This document shows positions 22,538 through 31,480 of a stretch of DNA of 56,149 nt, one piece after another (within the stretch, counting starts at the first letter, position 1; the number at the start of each line of letters is the position of its first letter). The position numbers were made by a program, and so were the translations under genes. The notes under the pieces are model-generated. The model saw only the letters and a program-made list of their open reading frames with translations, did no database searches and was not told the DNA's origin. The stretch is from assembly GCA_002319955.1 (NCBI GenBank), contig DCJS01000025.1, positions 41,059 to 97,207 of the forward strand, in the 5' to 3' direction. Origin of the DNA: Flavobacteriales bacterium UBA1694 (GTDB lineage Bacteria > Bacteroidota > Bacteroidia > Flavobacteriales > Weeksellaceae).

Positions 22538-23143
22538 TTATACAATTATTTTTCCTTTAACTATTTCCAAACGACCGCTTTTTTCCATGCGCTTGACCGT
22601 TCGAATTACGGTCTCAATGCGTAGCCCAGTCATTAGTGAGAGGTCTTTTCTGGTGAGTTCCACAGTCATTTTTTTGTTTTCTCCACAATGGTGCTCGGTT
22701 TTATAATCTTGCAAGTGGTTATAGATTTGATCCTCTGGATTTAAGAACACGAGATTTTTTAGGGAATGGCTTTTTCTAAGGGATTTCTCCGCAACGGACA
22801 TGGCAAACGCGAGCATCTGATCTGGTTTATCTCTTAAGTACTCCAGAAATGGGAGTCGCTTTAACTTAAGAACTTTCGCCGTCTTTGAATACACTTCAAC
22901 ATGGCCAGGAAAGGGTTTTTGAAGGAGCACCGCCGGTTCTGCGAAAAAATTTCCTTCTTGAACCCGGTGCTGAATAAATTCTTTTCCTTCGGGGGTAAAA
23001 TTAAAAACTGAAAGTTGCCCCTCCACCAAATAATGAAAGGTCTGAGAACATTCTCCTTCACTAAAAACAAGGTCGCCTTTGTGGTAGATTCTCTCTTCAC
23101 AATCGGTCGCAGACTTAATTCCGTCATCCATTATAAAGCCCAT
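22538..23143 (-). CDS. Crp/Fnr-family transcriptional regulator
   Basis: A 201-residue protein with a cyclic-nucleotide-type beta-barrel (about 15-115), a dimer helix and a winged helix-turn-helix (about 145-200). The recognition helix reads R175-I-E177-T-V-I-R181; Glu177 and Arg181 align with the TGA-contacting residues of CRP and FNR, while Ile176 resembles Val208 of FNR rather than Arg180 of CRP. The cysteine cluster that holds the FNR iron-sulfur centre is missing, so oxygen sensing by that means is unlikely; DNR/NNR-type NO sensors also lack it. The likely targets are the two TATGAY-N4-GTCATA palindromes in this locus. A start four codons later (Met5) is possible. Confidence 0.9.
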   Translation of the reverse strand: MGFIMDDGIKSATDCEERIYHKGDLVFSEGECSQTFHYLVEGQLSVFNFTPEGKEFIQHRVQEGNFFAEPAVLLQKPFPGHVEVYSKTAKVLKLKRLPFLEYLRDKPDQMLAFAMSVAEKSLRKSHSLKNLVFLNPEDQIYNHLQDYKTEHHCGENKKMTVELTRKDLSLMTGLRIETVIRTVKRMEKSGRLEIVKGKIIV

Positions 23144-23242
23144 AGTATCCTTAATTGGTTTATTTCAAAGATAAGCAGATTTTATTTCACTCGCCATTTA
23201 ATTTACCCTTGAAAATGTCATCTTTTGAAATAAAAATTTCAC

Positions 23243-23250
23243 TATTTTTG
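23243..23250 (+). promoter_or_regulatory. -7 element of ppk1
   Basis: TATTTTTG fits TAnnTTTG, 15 bases before the ATG at 23266. This supports that ATG over an in-frame one further upstream. Confidence 0.5.
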
Positions 23251-23265
23251 AAAAAAAGAACCCTT

Positions 23266-25344
23266 ATGTCGACTCCTTTCAATGCCCGGGATATCACGTG
23301 GCTCGCCTTTAATGAACGCGTGATGCAAGAAGCGAAAGATCCAAGCGTTCCTTTGCCTCTGAGAATCCGTTTTCTTGGAATATTCTCTAATAATTTGGAT
23401 GAATTTTTCCGCGTTCGCGTTGCCGGGCTGAAACGCGCTATGGACTTCAAGGAAAAATTCATTACCGATTCTTTTTTTCAACCCCCTTCGAAAATCCTCT
23501 CGAAGATCAATGAAATTGTCATTGAACAGCAACAAGCTTTTGATCAAACGTGGATTGAAGTTCAAAAGGAAATGGCACAGGAAGGCGTTTTTATAAAATC
23601 GCCTCACCAACTAAACAAGACCCAAAAGGAATTCGTAGCGACCTACTTTGATCGGGAGGTCGAAAGCAATGTCATTCCTATCCTACTTAACGAGAATACA
23701 ACCATGCCTTACCTTCGGGATAAGAGTTTGTACATTGGTATTGCTATGCGTAAGAAAACGTGGCAGTACCAAAGTAATTACGCTATTATTGAGGTGCCTT
23801 CCCGAATGCTTGGGCGTTTCACCTTACTCCCTTCGAAAAGCGGCCAACAGGACGTTATGCTTTTAGAGGATGTTATCATTGCCAACCTTCCCCACATTTT
23901 CTCCTATTTCGGATTTGATGAATTTCAGGCCCATTGTTTTAAAGTAACCAAGGATGCCGAATTCGATTTAGATAACGACATCAAAACCACCCTGGCCGAG
24001 AAAATTGATAAAGCTGTAAAAAGCAGGCGTAAAGGTAAGCCTACACGGTTTGTTTTTGACCTCGATATGGATAAAGCATTGCTTGAATTTTTAATACGAA
24101 AGCTGCATCTCACCTCAAAGGATAGCATCATCCCGGGAATGAAAATCCACAACTTCAAACATTTCATGGATTTTCCAGATGTTTTTAAATCGGTGAAAAA
24201 GGTGGTTGAACGCACGAGTTTTATTCACCCTGAATTTGCCAATGGCCAGAGAGTTACCGAAGTCATTTTAAAAAAAGATGTGCTCTTCACCTTTCCCTAC
24301 CATTCTTTTACACCAGTGATTGATTTACTAAGAGAATCGGCAATGGATCCCCACGTAAAAACGATTCAAATTACGGGCTACCGATTGGCCCCTAATTCCA
24401 AAATTATAAATGCCTTAATTAATGCAGCCCGTAACGGGAAGCATGTGACCATTATGCTCGAGCTTCGGGCACGTTTTGATGAAGAAAACAATCTCAAATG
24501 GAAAGAAAGGTTAGAGCTCGAAGGCATTAAAGTCTTACTAGGGATTCCAAACAAGAAAGTGCATGCAAAACTCTGTGTGATAAAAAAACGCATCAATAAT
24601 AGAACCTCTCAGTACGGATTTATCAGTACAGGGAATCTGCATGAAAAAACAGCGAGAATCTATTCCGATAACCTTCTAATGACCTCAGATCGAATCATCA
24701 TGGCAGACATTAACAAAGTTTTTGCCGTTCTAAAAAAGCCTAAAGCCGATCTTGAACTTGCCTTAAAAAACTGCACAAAGCTCCTGGTGTGTCCGCGCTA
24801 TATGCGTGAGAAGATTGAGTGGCATATTGAGCGTGAAATCGTCGAGGCAAAAGCAGGCCGTAAGGCTCTAATGATCATCAAAGTGAATTCCTTAAGTGAC
24901 CGCTCGCTCATTGAAAAGCTCTACGAGGCCGCTAGAGCGGGCGTTAAAATTAAGCTTATTGTGCGCGGAATCTACTGCGCAGTAAACCAAGCCGATTTCC
25001 TTAGCCCAATGGAGGCCATCAGTATCGTGGACGAGTACTTAGAGCATTCTAGACTGATGTATTTTTACAATAAGGGCTCAGAGGACGTTTACCTCTCTTC
25101 TGCCGATTGGATGACACGTAACTTGGATTACCGAATCGAAGCCGCCGTTCCCATTAAAGACAAGGCGCTAAAAAAGGAATTGAAAGACATTCTGGAATTG
25201 CAACTTAAAGATAATGTCAAGAGCCGAATTCTTGACACGAAATTAAAAAACAAGTACAAAAAAACCACGCATGAGCCCTTTCGCTCGCAAATTGAAATTT
25301 ACCGCTATTTAAAAGCGAAAGTCCCTCAGGAATTAAGCAACTAA
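23266..25344 (+). CDS. ppk1: Polyphosphate kinase 1
   Basis: A 692-residue enzyme that makes polyphosphate from ATP. The start at 23266 (MSTPFNARDITWLAFNERV) was chosen because family proteins begin here and a promoter element lies between it and the earlier in-frame ATG at 23155. Motifs: NNLDEFFRVRVAG near the N-terminus, TGYRLAPNSKI, the phosphohistidine motif KVHAKL (His433) and GNLHEKTARIYSD (His459). It is followed at 65 bases by a Ppx/GppA gene, giving both synthesis and breakdown of polyphosphate in one place. Confidence 0.96.
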   Translation: MSTPFNARDITWLAFNERVMQEAKDPSVPLPLRIRFLGIFSNNLDEFFRVRVAGLKRAMDFKEKFITDSFFQPPSKILSKINEIVIEQQQAFDQTWIEVQKEMAQEGVFIKSPHQLNKTQKEFVATYFDREVESNVIPILLNENTTMPYLRDKSLYIGIAMRKKTWQYQSNYAIIEVPSRMLGRFTLLPSKSGQQDVMLLEDVIIANLPHIFSYFGFDEFQAHCFKVTKDAEFDLDNDIKTTLAEKIDKAVKSRRKGKPTRFVFDLDMDKALLEFLIRKLHLTSKDSIIPGMKIHNFKHFMDFPDVFKSVKKVVERTSFIHPEFANGQRVTEVILKKDVLFTFPYHSFTPVIDLLRESAMDPHVKTIQITGYRLAPNSKIINALINAARNGKHVTIMLELRARFDEENNLKWKERLELEGIKVLLGIPNKKVHAKLCVIKKRINNRTSQYGFISTGNLHEKTARIYSDNLLMTSDRIIMADINKVFAVLKKPKADLELALKNCTKLLVCPRYMREKIEWHIEREIVEAKAGRKALMIIKVNSLSDRSLIEKLYEAARAGVKIKLIVRGIYCAVNQADFLSPMEAISIVDEYLEHSRLMYFYNKGSEDVYLSSADWMTRNLDYRIEAAVPIKDKALKKELKDILELQLKDNVKSRILDTKLKNKYKKTTHEPFRSQIEIYRYLKAKVPQELSN

Positions 25345-25386
25345 GCAACTCGAAAGTGGCTTAAATGCCAATTAACTCTAATTCTC

Positions 25387-25394
25387 TATTTTTG
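25387..25394 (+). promoter_or_regulatory. -7 element of ppx
   Basis: TATTTTTG matches TAnnTTTG and lies 15 bases before the ppx ATG, suggesting a separate promoter with a very short leader. Confidence 0.5.
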
Positions 25395-25408
25395 TACAAA
25401 CTCAAATT

Positions 25409-26323
25409 ATGAAAATCGCTGCTATTGACATTGGAAGCAACGCTGCCAGACTCTTAATAAATGAAGTCCTTCACAGTGACAAGGGCAAAGACCAGTATGT
25501 AAAATTAAATCTTTTGCGTATCCCACTTAGACTCGGAATGGATGTTTTCTCCTATGGTGAAATAAGAGAAGAGCGTGAGGCCATGGTTCTAAACTGCATG
25601 ACTATTTTCTCCGAACTTATGAAAATGTACGGCGTCGAGCATTTCCGCGCCTGTGCCACAAGCGCCATGCGTGATGCGCGTAATGGCCAGCAAATCATTG
25701 AGAAGGTAAAGGCCACCTGTGGAATTGAAATTGAAATCATTTCAGGGGATGAGGAGGCGAGTTTAATTTACGAAAATCACATTGCAGAAACATTAGATGA
25801 AGATTTTGGTTACCTCTATATAGACGTAGGCGGAGGCTCCACAGAACTTATGTACTTTGAAAATGGCGAGCTCCAATACAAACGCTCTTTCAATATCGGG
25901 ACCATTCGACTCTTAAACGGTCTTGTGACACCCGAGCAGTGGGAGGAAATGAAATCCGAGATTAAAACCTCTATTGTACGTGAAAAACCACGCCTTGCCA
26001 TTGGCTCAGGCGGCAACATCAATAAACTCTTTTCCCTTAGTAAAACCAAGGACTCAAAACCGCTTTCATCCGTCACTCTAAAGAATTACTATAAGGAGCT
26101 TTCTGAACAAAGCGTCGAGGAGCGCATGCGTAAATTCAACCTTAGAGAAGACCGGGCCGATGTGCTGGTTCCAGCCTTAGAAATCTTCAACAAGGTGATG
26201 AACTGGAGCAAAATAAACAAAATCTATGTTCCAAAGATTTCGGTTGCCGATGGTCTGATTCACAGCATTTACGACTCGCTTGAGCCCCATCAAAAAGGAG
26301 TCCCTGCAGCAGCAGTGCTTTAA
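25409..26323 (+). CDS. ppx: Exopolyphosphatase / pppGpp phosphatase family protein
   Basis: A 304-residue member of the Ppx/GppA family within the ASKHA ATPase fold. It has the phosphate-1 motif AAIDIGSNAARLLI at residues 4-17, the ISGDEEASLIYEN segment, and YIDVGGGSTELMYF as phosphate-2. It lacks the C-terminal HD-type domain of the long enterobacterial enzymes. Its place next to ppk1 favours polyphosphate degradation, but activity on pppGpp cannot be excluded from sequence. Confidence 0.92.
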   Translation: MKIAAIDIGSNAARLLINEVLHSDKGKDQYVKLNLLRIPLRLGMDVFSYGEIREEREAMVLNCMTIFSELMKMYGVEHFRACATSAMRDARNGQQIIEKVKATCGIEIEIISGDEEASLIYENHIAETLDEDFGYLYIDVGGGSTELMYFENGELQYKRSFNIGTIRLLNGLVTPEQWEEMKSEIKTSIVREKPRLAIGSGGNINKLFSLSKTKDSKPLSSVTLKNYYKELSEQSVEERMRKFNLREDRADVLVPALEIFNKVMNWSKINKIYVPKISVADGLIHSIYDSLEPHQKGVPAAAVL

Positions 26324-26359
26324 ACAACGTTACTTACTACCCCCTAATTAAACTTTATT

Positions 26360-26782
26360 ATGAAAAAGACCCCGTTATCAGCTATCGTAGTTCCCGCAAT
26401 TATTGGCCTAATTCTTCTGCTCGGCCTATTTTGGGCCTATCCTATGTACCGTGTGTGGTCTCAAGAAATGGCCGGAAAAGCGGAATTTGCAAAAGCAGAG
26501 CAAAATCGACGCATCCGAATTGAAGAAGCAAAAGCCAATCTAGAGGCGGAAAAACTAAATGCACAAGCCGAAGTAGAACGGGCGAAAGGCGCCTCTAAAG
26601 CCATTCAAATAGAAAATGGTGCCCTTTCAGAGAAGTACATTCAGTACTTATGGGTGCGCCAACAAAATAACTTGAATGACAAAACGGTCATCTACATTCC
26701 GACCGAGGCAAACCTTCCAATCCTGGAGGCCGGCAGAAATACAAAATCTAGCCCTAAAACAACTAGAGCTACAAACGAATAA
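26360..26782 (+). CDS. Small membrane-anchored coiled-coil protein, SPFH-tail-like
   Basis: A 140-residue protein with one N-terminal membrane helix (about 9-29) followed by a lysine/glutamate/alanine-rich coiled coil (about 35-80), then a short region ending in VIYIPTEANLPILEAGR. The AQAEVERAKGASKAIQIENGALSEKYIQYLWV stretch, of which residues about 66-98 are the core, resembles the C-terminal tail of SPFH/prohibitin proteins, but the SPFH domain itself is missing. Function unknown; it might join larger SPFH assemblies. Confidence 0.7.
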   Translation: MKKTPLSAIVVPAIIGLILLLGLFWAYPMYRVWSQEMAGKAEFAKAEQNRRIRIEEAKANLEAEKLNAQAEVERAKGASKAIQIENGALSEKYIQYLWVRQQNNLNDKTVIYIPTEANLPILEAGRNTKSSPKTTRATNE

Positions 26783-26816
26783 CGTTTGTAGCTCCAGCTG
26801 CGTAGATTCTTAAATT

Positions 26817-27068
26817 TTAGTCGCTTACATTAACGACTTCTTTGATTTCGGGTGCGAATTGCTTGATCGTATTTTCAACACCTAATTTCATGGTTGAAAA
26901 GCTCATCGGGCAACCATTACAGTTCCCGTGCAATTTAACGATCACTTTATCGCCTTCGACATCGATTAATTCAATATCGCCGCCATCCCCGTTTAAAAAC
27001 GGACGGATACTTTCAAGTGCTTCAAGCACCTTAGTCACCGTTTGTTCATGAACGCCATTGTTTTTCAT
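26817..27068 (-). CDS. NifU C-terminal domain (Nfu-type) Fe-S scaffold
   Basis: An 83-residue protein consisting of one NifU-like C-terminal domain. IRPFLNGDGGDIELIDVEGD leads into the cluster-binding HGNCNGCPMS (Cys50 and Cys53) followed by the family's helix ending in EVVNV. Such proteins carry and hand over [4Fe-4S] clusters. It lies 11 bases after the Mrp-family gene, on the same strand, which fits joint action in cluster delivery. Confidence 0.92.
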   Translation of the reverse strand: MKNNGVHEQTVTKVLEALESIRPFLNGDGGDIELIDVEGDKVIVKLHGNCNGCPMSFSTMKLGVENTIKQFAPEIKEVVNVSD

Positions 27069-27079
27069 TCTATTTTACT

Positions 27080-28183
27080 TTATTTCTTTGGTGAACATCC
27101 GGCCATTGTGGTGATTTTTACCGCTTCGGTCGGAGGTAGATTCGTGTTACGCTCTACTAAACTCTCAATCATTGACTGAGCAGTCTTAATGTAGATTGCT
27201 TCAATTTTCGAGCCTTCTTGCAGGGCTGCAGGACGGCCAACGTCGCCTGCTTCTCGTATGCTTTGAATGAGCGGGATTTCCCCTAAAATCGGAATATTCA
27301 AATCTTGCGCAAGAAACTGCGCCCCTTGGTTTCCAAAAATATAATACTTGTTGTCTGGCAATTCTTCTGGAGAAAAATAAGCCATGTTTTCAATTAATCC
27401 TAATACAGGAATATTTATACTGTCCATGGTAAACATGGCAATTCCTTTTCTTACGTCGGCAAGTGCCACATGCTGCGGGGTACTGACAATTACAGCACCA
27501 GTTACTGGAACTTCTTGAATAATGGATAAGTGGATATCACCTGTTCCTGGAGGAAGATCAACTAATAGAAAATCCAACTCTCCCCAATGTGCATCGCGAA
27601 TCATCTGGTTTAACGCCTTGGAGGCCATTGGGCCTCTCCAAACCACGGCTTGGTTCGCTCCAGAGAAATAGCCAATTGAAAGCATTTTTACCCCATAGTT
27701 CTCTATGGGCTTCATTAGATTCTTTCCATTGATTTCTACAGAAATGGGCTTCTGCCCTTCGGTATCTAACATGGTTGGCACAGACGGGCCATAAATATCG
27801 GCATCTAAAAGACCCACTTTGAATCCCATTTTCGCTAAAGTCACGGCAAGGTTCGCCGCCACAGTAGACTTTCCAACACCTCCTTTTCCAGAGGCAATTG
27901 CAATAATATTCTGAATTCCAGGAATCGTCTTACCTTTAATTTGATTTTGTTGAACCTCGGTCGGTTCCGGTGAAGCGATCTTCAAGTTTAACGCGAGCGA
28001 TTCACCAAACTTTGAAGAAAACGCCTGTTTCATGGCCACTTCAAGTTTTTTCTTTTCATGCATGGCAGGAGAATGTGCCGTCATATCGATGTAAACATCG
28101 TCCCCCATGACCTGTAAGTTGGTTACTAAATCATCGACTTCTATTTCTTTAAGGAAATCTTGAACTTCTATTTTCGTAGGCAT
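27080..28183 (-). CDS. Mrp/ApbC-family Fe-S cluster carrier ATPase
   Basis: A 367-residue protein with an N-terminal MIP18/DUF59 domain (about 1-75) and a ParA-like P-loop ATPase (about 95-345). The deviant Walker A is GKGGVGKST, followed by DADIYGPSVP and LLVDLPPGTGD. The CxxC pair often found near ENM.YF in ApbC/Mrp proteins is absent here (ENMAYFSPEELPDNKYYIFG); single cysteines occur only elsewhere, for example near the end (AGCSPKK). It forms a pair with the Nfu-type gene. A -7 element (28204-28211) precedes it. Confidence 0.92.
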   Translation of the reverse strand: MPTKIEVQDFLKEIEVDDLVTNLQVMGDDVYIDMTAHSPAMHEKKKLEVAMKQAFSSKFGESLALNLKIASPEPTEVQQNQIKGKTIPGIQNIIAIASGKGGVGKSTVAANLAVTLAKMGFKVGLLDADIYGPSVPTMLDTEGQKPISVEINGKNLMKPIENYGVKMLSIGYFSGANQAVVWRGPMASKALNQMIRDAHWGELDFLLVDLPPGTGDIHLSIIQEVPVTGAVIVSTPQHVALADVRKGIAMFTMDSINIPVLGLIENMAYFSPEELPDNKYYIFGNQGAQFLAQDLNIPILGEIPLIQSIREAGDVGRPAALQEGSKIEAIYIKTAQSMIESLVERNTNLPPTEAVKITTMAGCSPKK

Positions 28184-28203
28184 AATTACACTTTCTTATA
28201 CCA

Positions 28204-28211
28204 CAAAATTA
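28204..28211 (-). promoter_or_regulatory. -7 element of the mrp-nfu unit
   Basis: On the minus strand the octamer reads TAATTTTG, matching TAnnTTTG, 20 bases before the mrp start codon. Confidence 0.4.
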
Positions 28212-28260
28212 CGGAATTTATTCCATAATTTAGAATCGATAAAATTAAGCAGGGGTGATA

Positions 28261-29577
28261 TCAATCATGTCCCTCACTGGGCTTAACCTTTTGATTTTTA
28301 CCAACAAACAAAAGCGTTAACAGAAAGGCTCCAAACGAAGGAAGCACCCATTCTAAACTGTGCTCATAGAGTGGAAGCGCAGCGCGAAAGGTTCCAATTG
28401 GACCTTCTAAAATGCCAAAGTTCTGAAGCACTGCAAGTAAGGCGCAAGCTGTTGAGACCCCTAGGGATACTAAATACGGTGTTTTTGAGAAAATAAATTT
28501 CCCAAAAACTAAAAGGGTTAAAATTAATGTGAAGGTGATTGGGTAAACAAAGCCTAGGATTGTCACCGCATAGTTAATAATCTCATCGACACTTTGAACG
28601 GAGAGAAAAGCACTGACCAAACACGTTACGATGACCGCAGAGCGGTAGGATATTCTCGAGTGACTAAGTTCCTCCACAAAGCTCCCCATCGCAGAACAAA
28701 GCGCAATGGCTGTGGTGAGGCAGGCAAAGGACACCGCTACGGAAATTATCAGCGTCCCGTTAGGGCCTAACACATCATGTGATATACGTAATAACAGCTC
28801 CGTTCGAGAGAGATCCTCACTCGTTGAAATTCCTGCGTGCGCGCCTAGATAGATAAGCCCCCCGTAAATAAACAGTAAAGCAGCCATGGAAATTAATCCC
28901 GCACCCAGCGTCACTCTAAATTTTTGCAGGGGTGTTGTAAACCCTTTCTGAGTCGCTGCAGAAATTATAATACCAGCAAAGACCACAGAGGCAAGTACAT
29001 CGAGCGTTTGGTAACCCTCATGAAAGGCTGCAACAAAAGCTTTCGTTTGCCCGAGATTCGTTGCGATACTTGGTGCTGTGGGAGCAAAAATCCCAACCAC
29101 CACCAGAAGGCCTAAACTAAGAATAAGAAGTGGCGTAAGTACATTTCCGATTAAATCAACAATTTTAGATTTTGAGGCAGAAAGCAAATAGACGATCAAA
29201 AAGAAAATTAGTGCAAAAACAACTTTATTAAATGACGGAATTAGTGGAAGTATTCCCACTTCGTATGTTGTGGCTCCAGTTCTTGGAATCGCAACAAGGG
29301 GGCCAATACAAAGCATAATTAAGAGGCCTAGAACCTTGACAACGCCGGGATGAATCCGACGTCCCAAATCCGTAAAATTATTGCCGTAAAGCACAATTGT
29401 TAATACGCCTAAGAAAGGCGCAATAATTCCGGTTGTGAAAAATCCCGCGATGGCTAGAGGCCATGATTCCCCCGATTGGAGGCCTATGAAAGGCGGGAGA
29501 ATTAAATTTCCCGCCCCAAAAAACATTGCAAAAAGCGCAAACCCTAAAGTGAGAGCCACACTAAAATACTTCTTCAT
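28261..29577 (-). CDS. brnQ: Branched-chain amino acid transporter (LIVCS family)
   Basis: A 438-residue membrane protein with about 12 helices. The start MFFGAGNLILPPFIGLQSG (about residues 18-37) and the GPLVAIPRTGATTYEVG segment (about 96-112) are hallmarks of BrnQ-type sodium/proton-coupled leucine, isoleucine and valine carriers. It is 44 bases downstream of the dicarboxylate/amino acid symporter gene, so the two may share a transcript. Confidence 0.94.
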   Translation of the reverse strand: MKKYFSVALTLGFALFAMFFGAGNLILPPFIGLQSGESWPLAIAGFFTTGIIAPFLGVLTIVLYGNNFTDLGRRIHPGVVKVLGLLIMLCIGPLVAIPRTGATTYEVGILPLIPSFNKVVFALIFFLIVYLLSASKSKIVDLIGNVLTPLLILSLGLLVVVGIFAPTAPSIATNLGQTKAFVAAFHEGYQTLDVLASVVFAGIIISAATQKGFTTPLQKFRVTLGAGLISMAALLFIYGGLIYLGAHAGISTSEDLSRTELLLRISHDVLGPNGTLIISVAVSFACLTTAIALCSAMGSFVEELSHSRISYRSAVIVTCLVSAFLSVQSVDEIINYAVTILGFVYPITFTLILTLLVFGKFIFSKTPYLVSLGVSTACALLAVLQNFGILEGPIGTFRAALPLYEHSLEWVLPSFGAFLLTLLFVGKNQKVKPSEGHD

Positions 29578-29621
29578 TTAACTTTTCATTTCTTAATATA
29601 CAAGTGCATACACAGGCTGAC

Positions 29622-30887
29622 CTATAAGTCTCCGCCATGGTTCTCTAGCTGGCCTTCCCACTTAGAAACCGCCGAGGTTGATAAGGCATTGCCAAGCACA
29701 TTGGTCATGCTTCGTCCCATATCGCAAAAATGGTCGATCGGTAAAATTAGGGCGATGCCCTCAGGTGGAATACCAAACATCGAACAGGTGGCAACAATGA
29801 TTACGAGACTGGCTCTAGGAACCCCAGCAATTCCTTTGGAAGTAAGCATCAGCACCAGAAGCATAATAATCTGCTCTCCTAAGGACATGTCTATGCCGTA
29901 AATCTGAGCAATAAAAACAGAGGCAAAGGTCATATACATCATACTGCCATCCAAATTAAAGGAATACCCCAGAGGCAGGGTGAAGGAGACAATTCGATTG
30001 TTACAACCAAAACGCTCTAGCTCTTCAACTAATTTGGGGAATACCGCCTCTGAACTCGTTGTAGAGAACGCGATAAGTAGAGGCTCTTTAATACGTCTTA
30101 AGAGTTCAAAAAGTCTATTTCCTAAAATAAAATACCCTACAAGACACAGCACGATCCAGAGCACTACGAGTGCAAGGAAGAAATCCCTAAGGTAAAGGGC
30201 ATAAACAGTAAAGATATCAAACCCTTTGGTGGCCACAATCGCTGCAATTGCACCAAAGACACCTAAGGGAGCAACCCACATGATATACCCAACCATTTTA
30301 AGAATGGCATTCGCAATCACATTAAGTCCATTCACGATAGGTCTTGTATAGGTTTCGCCCATATTGGCAAGAGCGACCCCAAACATCACAGAAAAGACCA
30401 CAATTTGAAGCACCTCATTGGTTGCAAACGCTTCAAATAAACTTTTAGGAACCACGTGATTCACGAAATCCGCCATGCTAAAGCTTTTTGTCGTGCTAAT
30501 AAGTTCTCCAGCGGAAGAGGTGTCCGTCAAATCCAATTGGATGGCCTTTCCAGGCTCTAACCAATTCACAAATATAAGCCCAATGGTAAGGGAAACTAAT
30601 GAAGCCGTTAAAAACCAAAGCATCGCTTTAGTTCCAACCCGTCCAATCATTTTCATATCGCTCATCTTAGCAATCCCAACCACGAGGGTAGTGAAAACTA
30701 GGGGGGCAATAATCATTTGCACTAAGCGAATGAAGATCGTGCCCAAAAGCTTAATATTATCCGAGAAGCTAACCGCATTTTCTGGATATCTAAAATGCAC
30801 GAGCGCCCCAATCACGATGCCCATAATAAGGGCGATAATGATGGCGAAAAAAAGTTTATTCTGTCCTTTCATAGGTTTATTTTTCAA
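29622..30887 (-). CDS. Dicarboxylate/amino acid:cation symporter (DAACS family)
   Basis: A 421-residue carrier related to GltP, GltPh and DctA. Family motifs: the serine-rich STTSSEAVFPK of re-entrant loop 1, NLDGSMMYMTFASVF in helix 7, TSKGIAGVPRASLV of loop 2 and DHFCDMGRSMTNVLGNA in helix 8. The helix 8 arginine in CDMGRSMTN sits where acidic amino acid carriers have their substrate-binding residue, so glutamate/aspartate or C4-dicarboxylates are both possible. Confidence 0.93.
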   Translation of the reverse strand: MKNKPMKGQNKLFFAIIIALIMGIVIGALVHFRYPENAVSFSDNIKLLGTIFIRLVQMIIAPLVFTTLVVGIAKMSDMKMIGRVGTKAMLWFLTASLVSLTIGLIFVNWLEPGKAIQLDLTDTSSAGELISTTKSFSMADFVNHVVPKSLFEAFATNEVLQIVVFSVMFGVALANMGETYTRPIVNGLNVIANAILKMVGYIMWVAPLGVFGAIAAIVATKGFDIFTVYALYLRDFFLALVVLWIVLCLVGYFILGNRLFELLRRIKEPLLIAFSTTSSEAVFPKLVEELERFGCNNRIVSFTLPLGYSFNLDGSMMYMTFASVFIAQIYGIDMSLGEQIIMLLVLMLTSKGIAGVPRASLVIIVATCSMFGIPPEGIALILPIDHFCDMGRSMTNVLGNALSTSAVSKWEGQLENHGGDL

Positions 30888-30894
30888 AGATTTA

Positions 30895-30902
30895 CAAATA
30901 TA
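30895..30902 (-). promoter_or_regulatory. -7 element of the symporter gene
   Basis: Reads TATATTTG on the minus strand, matching TAnnTTTG, seven bases before the start codon at 30887, which implies a very short leader. Confidence 0.4.
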
Positions 30903-31003
30903 GTTTTTTTTGTCAACTTATCCGTATCTGCTTTACTGGAGCGCTTTAGCGAAAAGACCAGGATCAAAAACCTGACTGCCACCCGTTTAACCTAAAGCCA
31001 AAA

Positions 31004-31033
31004 AAAGATCCTTTTTCGAAAAAAAGGATCTTT
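31004..31033 (-). terminator. Terminator after the BON gene pair
   Basis: AAAGATCCTTTTT (31004-31016) pairs with AAAAAGGATCTTT (31021-31033) around a 4-base loop; the minus strand continues with a T run. It lies 20 bases after the BON-SH3 gene. Confidence 0.75.
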
Positions 31034-31052
31034 GTTAGAAATTTCTATGTAC

Positions 31053-31472
31053 TTAAGCTTTCAAATAGCGTGCATAAGCATAGCCCTCAACGCCTGAGGA
31101 CGTTCTAATTTTCCACCAATCATCTGAACTTTGTTCCACTAAAGTCACAAGCTCCCCTTTGGCTGCTTTGCCAATAATGGCTGCATCTGTTGCTGGCTTT
31201 TGTCTCACATTAAGATTCGATTCTTCCGTATTCACTGTCAAGTTTACTCCAGCGCTTAGTCCAGAGACTTGAACATCGATATTAATATCAGAGGCCGTAT
31301 AAGAGGGATCAATGACGCCTAAGGCATTCCATACTTCATCTTTAGTGGCCGTCGTACTTGCGTTCCCGCTCACGTACAGGATTCCATCTTGTTCTTGAAC
31401 TTGCAAATTCGTTACTCCTGCAGACTTTGCGGCCGAAACCACGGTCGCGTATTTTTCTTGTAATGTGCTCAT
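31053..31472 (-). CDS. BON plus SH3-type domain protein
   Basis: A 139-residue protein with a BON-like domain (about 20-70) and a bacterial SH3 domain (about 78-139: SNLNVRQKPATDAAIIGKAAKGELV and DWWKIRTSSGVEGYAYARYL). No signal peptide is seen, which is unusual for an SH3 protein. The layout is like Kbp/YgaU (BON plus LysM), a cytoplasmic potassium-binding protein, with SH3 in place of LysM. It begins eight bases after a BON lipoprotein gene. Function unknown. Confidence 0.85.
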   Translation of the reverse strand: MSTLQEKYATVVSAAKSAGVTNLQVQEQDGILYVSGNASTTATKDEVWNALGVIDPSYTASDINIDVQVSGLSAGVNLTVNTEESNLNVRQKPATDAAIIGKAAKGELVTLVEQSSDDWWKIRTSSGVEGYAYARYLKA

Positions 31473-31480
31473 ATTCTACT

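Noticed and set aside
23155..23265. Upstream in-frame extension of ppk1 starting at 23155
   Set aside because: The added residues do not look like the PPK1 N-terminus, and a -7 element at 23243-23250 lies inside it.
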